From Gammaproteobacteria bacterium (GTDB lineage: Bacteria; Pseudomonadota; Gammaproteobacteria; Xanthomonadales; SZUA-36): 60,149 nucleotides of DNA. Positions 33,741 to 41,796 of the stretch are shown here, piece after piece. A model generated the notes under the pieces. It had not been told where the DNA came from. It was given only the letters and a program-made list of their open reading frames with translations, and ran no database searches. Both the position numbers and the translations under genes were made by a program. Position 1 is the stretch's first letter, and each line of letters opens with the position of its first letter. The stretch covers positions 1 to 60,149 of the forward strand of contig JAJRRA010000038.1 of NCBI GenBank assembly GCA_024279945.1, written 5' to 3'.

Positions 33741-34823
33741 ATGGCCATGGGCAAACGAATCATCGTCAAGATAGGCAGCCAGGTATTGTGTGAGTCCGGT
33801 GGGGCTCTTAATCGGAGCGTACTCTCCGCGCTGGTCACACAACTCGGCGCCCTGAGCCGTGATGGCTGGCAGGTGCTGCTGGTCACATCCGGCGCGGTAG
33901 CGGCCGGCAACAGCCTGGCGGGTAAACGCTTGCAACGGATTTCTGATCCGGTTGCCCGCAAACAGGTGATGGCCGCCACCGGCCAGGTTCAACTGATGGA
34001 AACCTACCGCGAGCTTTTTCAGCAGCAGGGTCTGCCGGTAGCACAGGTGCTGACCAGCAAAAGTGATTTCCAGACGCGCCGCCATTACCTCAATATGCGG
34101 GGCTGCATTGAAGCACTGCTGACAGCGGGTATCGTGCCCATCGTCAATGAAAATGATGTGGTCGCGGTCACCGAGTTGATGTTCACCGACAACGACGAAC
34201 TGGCTGGCCTGTTGGCCGGAATGGTCAAAGCCGATCTGTTATGCCTGCTGAGCACCGTTCCGGGCGTATTTGATGGCGATCCGGATGACTCAGCAACGCA
34301 ATGCATAGAACGCTGGGATGATCAGCTTCACCAAATTGAAGACATCGTATCGCGCGGTACTTCCTCGCTGGGGCGCGGTGGTATGAACAGCAAATTGGTG
34401 ATTGCACGTAAAGCTGCAAAACTGGGCACCGCGGTTGTCATTGCAAATGGTGCCGACCCTGAAATCATGAGTAAAATTCTTGCCGGCGACACCGGCACGC
34501 GATTCCCGGCGCTGGGCGATGCGTCACCCACAAAACGCTGGCTGGCCAGTGCCGATGACCATGCGACCGGTTCAGTCACGGTCAATGCCGGAGCAGAAAG
34601 CGCCCTGCGCGACAGCAACCGCCTCGCTAGCCTGTTGCCGGTCGGAATAGAGGCCGTTGACGGCCGTTTCAACCGTGGTGACGTGATCCAGATTCTCAAT
34701 CCAAACGGCAAAGTTCTGGGATGCGGGCGGACAAGGTATGATCATCTTGAAGCCGAACAACTTATAGGTCAGCACGGACAAAAACCCCTGATTCACTATG
34801 ACTATCTTTACCTGGTAGATTGA
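33741..34823 (+). CDS. proB: Glutamate 5-kinase ProB
   Basis: The 360-residue protein has an amino-acid kinase domain (KRIIVKIGSQVL; VTSGAVAAG; NENDVVAV; GRGGMNSKL) and a C-terminal PUA domain (about residues 275-355, DVIQILNPNGKVLGCG). It phosphorylates glutamate in the first step of proline synthesis, with proline feedback through the kinase domain. AAGG lies four bases before ATG 33741; ATG 33747 is an alternative. It overlaps or abuts proA. Confidence 0.97.
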   Translation: MAMGKRIIVKIGSQVLCESGGALNRSVLSALVTQLGALSRDGWQVLLVTSGAVAAGNSLAGKRLQRISDPVARKQVMAATGQVQLMETYRELFQQQGLPVAQVLTSKSDFQTRRHYLNMRGCIEALLTAGIVPIVNENDVVAVTELMFTDNDELAGLLAGMVKADLLCLLSTVPGVFDGDPDDSATQCIERWDDQLHQIEDIVSRGTSSLGRGGMNSKLVIARKAAKLGTAVVIANGADPEIMSKILAGDTGTRFPALGDASPTKRWLASADDHATGSVTVNAGAESALRDSNRLASLLPVGIEAVDGRFNRGDVIQILNPNGKVLGCGRTRYDHLEAEQLIGQHGQKPLIHYDYLYLVD

Positions 34824-34828
34824 GTATT

Positions 34829-36103
34829 ATGACGATAAGCAAGCAGCAGAAATATCTGGAAAATGGACTGCTCAGTGCACGTGAAGCGGCACGCGATCTG
34901 TCCCTCTGTGACGATCAGAAAATTCGCTCTGTTCTCGAGTCCCTGGCTGATCGTACGCGGGCGGCAAGGGATGAGATTCTGCAGGCAAATCTCAGCGACC
35001 TCTCACGCATGCCCCAATCCGATCCCAAATACGACCGCCTGCTGCTCAATCCCGACCGCCTTGCAGCCATAGCACAGGATTTGCGCTGCGTTGCCGCCCT
35101 GCCGACGCCGATTGGCGAGGTGCTGGAACAAAGGCGCCTTGAAAATGGCCTGGAACTGAGTAAAGTCCGGGTGCCGATGGGGGTTATCGCGGTTATTTTT
35201 GAGTCCCGCCCGAACGTCACCTTCGATGTATTCGCGCTGTGTCTGAAAACGCTGAACGCCTGCGTGCTCAAAGGCAGCAGCGATGCACACGATACCAACC
35301 AGGTGGTGGTAAAGCTGATCCACCAGGTTCTCGAAGAACACGGTATGGATACAGGCATCGTCTTCCTTGCACCGCCTGAACGCGAATATCTTCCGTTCAT
35401 TCTGCAGGCCACGGATACGATCGATCTCGCCATTCCACGGGGCTCCAAGGGGCTGATCGACTTCGTCCGTGACAACGCCAGGGTGCCGGTGATTGAGACC
35501 GGTGCGGGAATCGTTCACACCTTCGTCGATGCCAGTGCGGATATTGACAAGGCCAAAGCCATCATTACCAATGCCAAAACCCGGCGACCCGCCGTGTGCA
35601 ATACGCTCGATACCCTGATATTGCACCGCGACCTGCTACCGGCGCTACCGGCCATGATGCAGGCGATGGGTGAAGAACACGGGGTCGAAGTATTCGCCGA
35701 TGAAGATGCCTATCGGGCGCTGGAGGGGCGCTACGCAGCCAGCCTGCAACACGCATCTGATGAACATTTCGGCACCGAATTCCTGTCGCTGAGAATGTCC
35801 ATCAAGACGGTTGCCGGTCTGGATGAAGCGCTGGACCACATCCACCGCTACGGTTCCAGACACTCCGAAGCCATCGTGGCCGAAAACACCGAAGCGATAG
35901 AGCAGTTCCTCAACCGCGTTGATGCGGCAGCAGTCTACGCCAATACCTCGACTGCATTCACGGACGGCGGACAATTCGGCATGGGCGCTGAAATCGGTAT
36001 CAGCACGCAAAAACTTCATGCCCGCGGTCCAATGGCACTGCCGGAATTGACCAGCTATAAGTGGGTGGTACGTGGATCGGGACAGATTCGCGTTGAGAGC
36101 TGA
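34829..36103 (+). CDS. proA: Glutamate-5-semialdehyde dehydrogenase ProA
   Basis: This 424-residue aldehyde dehydrogenase-fold enzyme has the catalytic Cys in TRRPAVCNTLDTL and the ProA segments VPMGVIAVIFESRPNVTFD and ETGAGIVHTFVD. It reduces gamma-glutamyl phosphate to glutamate semialdehyde with NADPH. ATG 34829 is preferred; an in-frame TTG at 34820 overlaps the proB stop. It is cotranscribed with proB. Confidence 0.97.
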   Translation: MTISKQQKYLENGLLSAREAARDLSLCDDQKIRSVLESLADRTRAARDEILQANLSDLSRMPQSDPKYDRLLLNPDRLAAIAQDLRCVAALPTPIGEVLEQRRLENGLELSKVRVPMGVIAVIFESRPNVTFDVFALCLKTLNACVLKGSSDAHDTNQVVVKLIHQVLEEHGMDTGIVFLAPPEREYLPFILQATDTIDLAIPRGSKGLIDFVRDNARVPVIETGAGIVHTFVDASADIDKAKAIITNAKTRRPAVCNTLDTLILHRDLLPALPAMMQAMGEEHGVEVFADEDAYRALEGRYAASLQHASDEHFGTEFLSLRMSIKTVAGLDEALDHIHRYGSRHSEAIVAENTEAIEQFLNRVDAAAVYANTSTAFTDGGQFGMGAEIGISTQKLHARGPMALPELTSYKWVVRGSGQIRVES

Positions 36104-36118
36104 AATGACACTACACTA

Positions 36119-36865
36119 ATGGCCAAAGTCCTGGTTTTCCAGCACGTTGCCGCTGAACCGCTCGGCACCCTGGATCCAATGTTGCGCGCACGGGGGCACC
36201 GGATCCGTTATGTAAATTTCCACCGCAACCCGGATGCGAAGCCGGAGATCGAACGCTACAACGCGTTGATCGTACTGGGCGGGCCACAAATGCCCGATCA
36301 GGGTAAACAGCACTCGCACCTACTGGAAGAAATGCGTTGCATCGAAGTAGCCCTGAAGCGGGAAATCCCCGTGCTGGGCATCTGCCTGGGAGCACAGTTG
36401 CTGGCCTACACGCTAGGCGGCGGAGTCCGGCGCATGGATAAATGGGAAATTGGCTGGTATGACCTCAAACCCACCCGGCAGGCTGCAAGCGATCCCCTGT
36501 TTTGCGCACTGGAAGAACCACAGCCGGCTTTCCAATGGCACGGATACACCTTCGACTTACCTGATGGTGCGGTTCACCTTGCCCGCTCAGACAGTTGTGA
36601 AAACCAGGCCTTCCGATACGGCCCCAATTCCTACGGGCTGCAGTGCCACCTGGAACTGGACGAAAGGCTGATCAACCGCTGGCTGAGCCTGCCGGAATAC
36701 CTCGAAGACATTGTTAAAAACGGCCGACGCGGCAATGCCGAAACCATCCGCAAGCAAACCCACGAACTGATCGGCCATTCGACCGATCTCAGCATGAAAA
36801 TCTTCGGGCAGTTCCTGCGCCGACTGGGCGAGCGGCGCAGCCGTCACGTACTGCCTTCCCGGTAA
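36119..36865 (+). CDS. Class I glutamine amidotransferase
   Basis: The 248-residue stand-alone GATase has the nucleophile in GICLGAQLLAYTLGG and the His/Glu pair in LQCHLELD. It resembles GMP synthase glutaminase-like proteins of unknown acceptor (YgcP/GuaA-N type). Such proteins release ammonia from glutamine or hydrolyse gamma-glutamyl compounds. The catalytic set is complete. It starts 15 bases after proA, so it is probably the last gene of that operon and may act on a gamma-glutamyl metabolite. Confidence 0.85.
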   Translation: MAKVLVFQHVAAEPLGTLDPMLRARGHRIRYVNFHRNPDAKPEIERYNALIVLGGPQMPDQGKQHSHLLEEMRCIEVALKREIPVLGICLGAQLLAYTLGGGVRRMDKWEIGWYDLKPTRQAASDPLFCALEEPQPAFQWHGYTFDLPDGAVHLARSDSCENQAFRYGPNSYGLQCHLELDERLINRWLSLPEYLEDIVKNGRRGNAETIRKQTHELIGHSTDLSMKIFGQFLRRLGERRSRHVLPSR

Positions 36866-36907
36866 ACCATCACGGGAGTGCTGACAGAGCCCACTTGCGC
36901 GCGCAAA

Positions 36908-36968
36908 TGTAAGAGGCCCCTTGGGGCCGAAAAGCCCTGTCGCAGTCGCCCGCAAGCGGGCTCTTACA
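36908..36968. repeat. Inverted REP pair between convergent genes
   Basis: Units at 36908-36930 and 36946-36968 face each other with 15 bases between. The first has the stem GGCCCC/GGGGCC, the second GCCCGC/GCGGGC, and both have the TGTAAGAG head. The right unit contains the clpB stop codon. The pair sits between the amidotransferase and clpB 3' ends and may act as a bidirectional end structure. Confidence 0.86.
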
Positions 36969-39531
36969 GGAAAACAAACCGCCCGTCTTTCGCTTCGATC
37001 CGGATCGTGGAACCTGGCGCGAGTTCGCCGGCCAGGATTTTCTGCGCCAGGGGGTTCTCGACCTGGGTCTGGATGGCGCGTTTCAGCGGGCGGGCACCAT
37101 AGACCGGATCAAACCCGGCTTCCGCCAGCAATTCGAGCGCCTGGTCAGAGACTTCCAAACCAAACTCGTGAGCGTCCAGACGTTTGCGCAGGTGCTGCAA
37201 CTGGATACCGGCAATGAGCTTGATCTGCTCCCGGTCCAGTGGATGAAAGACCACCATTTCGTCTACCCGATTGATGAACTCAGGCCGGAAATGCTGACCG
37301 ACAACATCCATCACGGCTGTTTTCATGGCCTCATAACCTTCGGTAGCCAGTTCCTGTATCCGGTTGGAGCCGAGGTTAGAAGTCATCACGATCACCGCAT
37401 TGCGGAAATCCACGGTACGCCCGTGCCCATCGGTAAGACGTCCATCGTCCAGTACCTGCAATAGGATATTGAACACATCGGGGTGCGCTTTCTCGATTTC
37501 ATCCATCAGGATCACTGAATACGGCCGGCGGCGAACCGCCTCAGTCAAATAGCCACCCTCCTCGTATCCCACGTAGCCGGGAGGTGCGCCGATCAAGCGG
37601 GCCACGGAATGTTTTTCCATGAACTCGGACATATCAATGCGTACCATGGCCTCCTCGGTATCGAACATGAACTCGGCCAGCGCCTTGCACAACTCCGTTT
37701 TGCCCACACCGGTTGGCCCCATGAACAGGAAGGAACCGATCGGGCGGTTGGGATCAGACCGGCCAGCCCGCGAACGCCGGATCGCATCAGAAACCGCCTC
37801 CACGGCTTCATTTTGTCCGATGACGCGACTGTGCAGTGCTTCCTCCATTCGCAATAGCTTGTCACGCTCACCTTCCAGCATCCGCGACACCGGAATGCCC
37901 GTCCAGCGGGAAACCACTTCGGCGATTTCATCCTCACCGACCCGGTTGCGCAACAACTGGAAATCACCCTGTTCCCCTTTTTCTGCATCCTGCAACTGCC
38001 TTTCCAACTCGGGTATCTGACCGTATTGCAACTCGGACATACGCGCCAGATCCTGGGCACGCATCGCAGTTTCCAGTTCGGCACGGGCACGTTCAAGTTC
38101 TTCCTTGATGTGCGTGGTGCCCTGCACTGCGGCTTTTTCAGCTTTCCAGATTTCATTGAGATCGGAAAACTCCCGCTCCATCGTGGCTATTTTTTCTTCC
38201 AGTTCTTTCAGGCGCTTGATTGAAGCATCGTCGGACTCTTTCTTCAGAGCCTCTCGCTGAATTTTCTGCTGGATCAATTGCCGTTCCAGGCGATCCAGAG
38301 CTTCAGGCTTGGAATCAATTTCCATGCGAATTCGTGAGGCCGCCTCGTCCATCAGGTCGATGGCCTTGTCCGGTAACTGGCGATCAGCAATATAACGGTG
38401 TGACAGGGTGGCCGCCGCTACCAGCGCCGGGTCCGTGATATCAACACGATGATGGACTTCGTAACGCTCCTGCAGACCACGCAGGATGGCGATGGTGTCC
38501 TCCACCGATGGCTCGCCGACATACACTTTCTGGAAACGCCGTTCCAGCGCCGCATCCTTCTCTATATATTGACGGTATTCATCCAGGGTTGTTGCGCCGA
38601 TGGCATGTAATTCGCCACGCGCCAGCGCGGGCTTGAGCATATTGCCGGCGTCCATGGATCCTTCAGCCTTACCGGCACCGACAATGGTGTGCATTTCATC
38701 GATGAACAGAATCACATTTCCTTCCTGCTTCGCGAGATCGCTGAGCAATGCTTTCAAGCGCTCCTCGAATTCACCACGGAACTTGGCGCCGGCCACCAGC
38801 GAGGCCATATCCAGCGACAGCACGCGCTTGCCGCGAATACCTTCCGGAACTTCATTGTTCACGATGCGCTGAGCCAGACCCTCGACGATGGCGGTCTTGC
38901 CCACGCCGGGCTCTCCGATCAGCACCGGGTTGTTCTTGGTGCGACGTTGCAGCACCTGGATACAGCGGCGAATTTCTTCATCACGACCAATCACCGGATC
39001 CAGCTTGCTCTGCTCGGCCCGTTCGGTCAGGTCGATGGTGTATTTTTCCAGCGCCTGCCGGTTTTCTTCGGCATTGGGGTCAACCACCTGTTCGCCGCCA
39101 CGCATGTCGTCAATGGCCTTTTCCAGTGCGTCACGATTTGCACCGGTCTGTTTGAGAATATCTGCCAGTTCACCTTTCAGATCGAGTGCCGCCAGCACAA
39201 AGATTTCGCTGGCGATGTACTGATCGCCCCGTTTTTGCGCCAGCTTGTCGCTCAGGTTCAGAACTTTAATCAGGTCATTGGACAGGCTGATTTCACCTTC
39301 TGCGCCACTGACGCGGGGCAGTTTGTCCAGGGACTCACCCAGATGCGAGCGCAAGGGGTTCACACTCACTCCAGCCCGTGTCAGCAAGTGGCGAATCGCA
39401 CCGCCTTCCTGATCAAGCAGGGCAACCATCACATGAACCGGCTCAATCAACTGGTGATCAAGGCCCGTTGCCAGACTCTGGGCATCGGCCAGCGCCAGTT
39501 GGAACTTACTTGTTAATTTATCCATTCTCAT
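36964..39531 (-). CDS. clpB: Disaggregase ClpB (Hsp104 family)
   Basis: The 855-residue chaperone has an N-domain ([16 protein letters not shown]), AAA-1 with GEPGVGKT, a coiled-coil M domain (about 400-530, rich in Glu/Lys/Arg) and AAA-2 with [11 protein letters not shown]. It lacks a ClpP-binding loop, as expected. It resolubilises aggregates with DnaK. GGGGA precedes ATG 39531; the sixth-base ATG (39525) is an alternative. No clear sigma32 promoter is visible in the 214 bases upstream. TAA comes from a REP unit. Confidence 0.98.
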   Translation of the reverse strand: MRMDKLTSKFQLALADAQSLATGLDHQLIEPVHVMVALLDQEGGAIRHLLTRAGVSVNPLRSHLGESLDKLPRVSGAEGEISLSNDLIKVLNLSDKLAQKRGDQYIASEIFVLAALDLKGELADILKQTGANRDALEKAIDDMRGGEQVVDPNAEENRQALEKYTIDLTERAEQSKLDPVIGRDEEIRRCIQVLQRRTKNNPVLIGEPGVGKTAIVEGLAQRIVNNEVPEGIRGKRVLSLDMASLVAGAKFRGEFEERLKALLSDLAKQEGNVILFIDEMHTIVGAGKAEGSMDAGNMLKPALARGELHAIGATTLDEYRQYIEKDAALERRFQKVYVGEPSVEDTIAILRGLQERYEVHHRVDITDPALVAAATLSHRYIADRQLPDKAIDLMDEAASRIRMEIDSKPEALDRLERQLIQQKIQREALKKESDDASIKRLKELEEKIATMEREFSDLNEIWKAEKAAVQGTTHIKEELERARAELETAMRAQDLARMSELQYGQIPELERQLQDAEKGEQGDFQLLRNRVGEDEIAEVVSRWTGIPVSRMLEGERDKLLRMEEALHSRVIGQNEAVEAVSDAIRRSRAGRSDPNRPIGSFLFMGPTGVGKTELCKALAEFMFDTEEAMVRIDMSEFMEKHSVARLIGAPPGYVGYEEGGYLTEAVRRRPYSVILMDEIEKAHPDVFNILLQVLDDGRLTDGHGRTVDFRNAVIVMTSNLGSNRIQELATEGYEAMKTAVMDVVGQHFRPEFINRVDEMVVFHPLDREQIKLIAGIQLQHLRKRLDAHEFGLEVSDQALELLAEAGFDPVYGARPLKRAIQTQVENPLAQKILAGELAPGSTIRIEAKDGRFVFL

Positions 39532-39551
39532 AGTATTTCCCCAACTTTTTG

Positions 39552-39574
39552 TGTAGGTCGCGCATTGCGACCGA
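39552..39574. repeat. Degenerate REP-like unit in the clpB leader
   Basis: TGTAGGTCGC-GCATT-GCGACCGA has the same 23-base frame as the REP units (TGTA head, stem, CCGA tail) but a different stem (GGTCGC/GCGACC). It could be an old REP or an unrelated hairpin in the clpB untranslated leader. Confidence 0.45.
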
Positions 39575-39609
39575 GATACCCGTAATTTGAGGGCTGTATC
39601 CTGAGTTTT

Positions 39610-39697
39610 CCAGAGCCGGGGTCAGAGCACTTTTTTCTTTGAGACTTTCGATCTTGGAACCGTTTTTCTGAAAAAAGTGGTCTGACCCCGGCTCTGG
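39610..39697. repeat. 28-bp inverted repeat with GGGGTCAG core
   Basis: Arms 39610-39637 and 39670-39697 pair with one mismatch. They contain CCAGAGCCGGGGTCAG, then a T-run or A-run. The 32-base loop is unique. The long arms with poly-T/A resemble a bidirectional terminator between dapE and clpB, or a remnant of the dispersed GGGGTCAG family. Confidence 0.75.
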
Positions 39698-39727
39698 AAG
39701 ATTGCGAAGATTGCGGAATTTTAGCTT

Positions 39728-39750
39728 TCGGCCGCAAGCGGCCTCTTACA
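39728..39750 (-). repeat. Single REP unit at the dapE 3' end
   Basis: A 23-base REP unit on the minus strand (TGTAAGAGGCCGC-TTGC-GGCCGA) overlaps the last bases of dapE and contains its TAA stop. Confidence 0.86.
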
Positions 39751-40876
39751 TTAAGATATGCCGAATGATTTCGTAGTAGGTGGTACGAAGGGAGTCCAGG
39801 TCAGTGACGGGAGTACGCTCGTCGATTTGGTGAATGGTGGTGTTGATCAGGCCTAACTCCAGGACTTCGGTTCCGAGGGGAGCGATAAAACGGCCGTCTG
39901 AGGTGCCGCCGCCAGTATTGAGATCCGGGCTGATCTTGAGGACCGAAGTCAGCACTTCTTTTACGGCTTCGCGAAGCTTGCCGGCCGGACTGCGGAAAGG
40001 CTCACCCATCACCATCCATTCAAGTTCATAGTCGGTGATTTCGTGTTTGATAAGCAAATCCTCGAATTGTGACCGAATGCTGTCCGACGGGGATTCCTGC
40101 CCGTTGCGGAAATTGATCAGTAATTCCACGCTGGCGGGTGTCACATTACGGGCGCCGGTGCCGCCCCGGATACTGGCGACCTGGCAATGACTGGCCGGAA
40201 AATCCTCATCGCCACAGTCCCAATCCAGCTTGACCAGGTCGTCCAGGAACGGCGCCAGGCGGTGGATCGGGTTATCCAGGTTCTCGGGGAAAGCGGTGTG
40301 CCCCTGGATGCCATTAACCTGCAGGCGGCCATGGATGGAGCCACGGCGGCCAATCCGAACCGTGTCGCCCAGCAGGTGCCGGCTGGAAGGTTCTCCGACG
40401 AGGCAATAATCCGGCTGCCTGTTGCGGCGCTTCAGTTCATCGACAAGCCGCACGATGCCATCCACCGCATCCCCTTCCTCGTCACTGGTCAGCAGCAACC
40501 CCAACTGCCCCTGGTGCTCTGGATACCGGTGGACAAACTGTTCAAGAGCCACAACCATCGCGGCGACCGCACCTTTCATATCGGCCACGCCGCGACCATA
40601 CAGCTCACCGTTTTTTTCACCCGGATGGAAGGGCAGGAAAGTCCACATTTCTTCCGGCCCGGTAGGAACGACATCGGTGTGGCCGAGGAACCACAGCGAT
40701 GGGGATCCGCTTCCCCGGGTGATCAGCACGTTGCTGACCTCACCGCACAGAGACCACTCCACGTCAAAACCCAGCGGCAGCAATCGTTCGGTGATCAGAC
40801 GCTGGCACCCTGCGTCATCCGGCGTAATGGAGGGCCGGGAGACGAGTTCGCTGGTCAGTTCGATAACTTGAGACAC
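39746..40876 (-). CDS. dapE: Succinyl-diaminopimelate desuccinylase DapE
   Basis: The 376-residue M20 metallopeptidase has zinc ligands in LGHTDVVPTG and the catalytic Glu pair in LLTSDEEGDAVDG. The dimerisation domain lies between about 180 and 290, and TSDGRFIA supplies a late ligand region. It releases L,L-diaminopimelate in the lysine and cell-wall pathway. The start is GTG (MSQVIELTSELVSRPS) with AGGA upstream. It follows dapD by 18 bases. The stop lies in a REP unit. Confidence 0.97.
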   Translation of the reverse strand: MSQVIELTSELVSRPSITPDDAGCQRLITERLLPLGFDVEWSLCGEVSNVLITRGSGSPSLWFLGHTDVVPTGPEEMWTFLPFHPGEKNGELYGRGVADMKGAVAAMVVALEQFVHRYPEHQGQLGLLLTSDEEGDAVDGIVRLVDELKRRNRQPDYCLVGEPSSRHLLGDTVRIGRRGSIHGRLQVNGIQGHTAFPENLDNPIHRLAPFLDDLVKLDWDCGDEDFPASHCQVASIRGGTGARNVTPASVELLINFRNGQESPSDSIRSQFEDLLIKHEITDYELEWMVMGEPFRSPAGKLREAVKEVLTSVLKISPDLNTGGGTSDGRFIAPLGTEVLELGLINTTIHQIDERTPVTDLDSLRTTYYEIIRHILM

Positions 40877-40894
40877 GGTCAGGCGATCCTGTTG

Positions 40895-41764
40895 CTACTC
40901 AGCCTGGCGCAGTATCTCATTGATACCGGTCTTGGCCAGGGTCTGTTCGTCGACCTGTTTGACGATCACCGCACAATACAGGGAATGGCTGCCATCGGCT
41001 GCGGGCAAGGTGCCCGGTACCACCACAGATCCTGCGGGAATACGCCCACGCATAATTTCACCGCTCGCCCGATGGTATATCCGTGTGCTCTGGCTGAGGT
41101 AGACACCCATCGACAGCACACTGCCATGCTCAACGATGACGCCTTCAACCACTTCCGAACGCGCCCCGATGAAACAGTTGTCTTCTATGATGGTGGGTGA
41201 AGCCTGCAAGGGTTCCAATACCCCGCCGATGCCGACACCACCGGAAAGATGCACATTGCTGCCTATCTGGGCGCAGGATCCAACCGTGGCCCAGGTATCC
41301 ACCATGGTACCGGACCCCACGTAGGCGCCGATGTTTACATAGCTGGGCATGAGAACCGCATCATGGCCAATATGGGCGCCGCGGCGAACCGTTGCCGGAG
41401 GCACAATACGGGCGCCGATTGCGCTGATCTGATCACCGGAATTATTACCCCAGCGCAGTGGCAGTTTGTCAAAAAAGCGGGTGTAAGCGGCGTCAATGAC
41501 TTCATTTTCGTGGATTCGGAAGGACAACAGGACGGCCTTTTTCAGCCACTGGTTAACCTGCCATTGACCGGCCGCCCCGGCTGGCTGGGCAACTCTGAAT
41601 GCGCCAGATTCCAGGCCATCCAGGCATTCTTCCACCGCCGCCGTTACTTCCGATGGTGTGTGTGAGGGTGACAGGTCTGCCCTGCCCTCCCACGCAGACT
41701 CAATGATTGCCTTGATTGAACTGCCCACGCGCTGGTCTTCGCTTTCATTGTGGTGAATATTCAT
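40895..41764 (-). CDS. dapD: Tetrahydrodipicolinate N-succinyltransferase DapD
   Basis: This 289-residue enzyme has a helical N-terminal domain and a left-handed beta-helix of hexapeptide repeats ([44 protein letters not shown]). It transfers succinyl from CoA to tetrahydrodipicolinate. It is about 15 residues longer than the E. coli protein, mainly at the N-terminus. Together with dapE it forms the succinylase branch of lysine synthesis, downstream of glnD. Confidence 0.97.
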   Translation of the reverse strand: MNIHHNESEDQRVGSSIKAIIESAWEGRADLSPSHTPSEVTAAVEECLDGLESGAFRVAQPAGAAGQWQVNQWLKKAVLLSFRIHENEVIDAAYTRFFDKLPLRWGNNSGDQISAIGARIVPPATVRRGAHIGHDAVLMPSYVNIGAYVGSGTMVDTWATVGSCAQIGSNVHLSGGVGIGGVLEPLQASPTIIEDNCFIGARSEVVEGVIVEHGSVLSMGVYLSQSTRIYHRASGEIMRGRIPAGSVVVPGTLPAADGSHSLYCAVIVKQVDEQTLAKTGINEILRQAE

Positions 41765-41796
41765 GCGGTATTATCCCATTTCCTGGTGCCTGGCGG

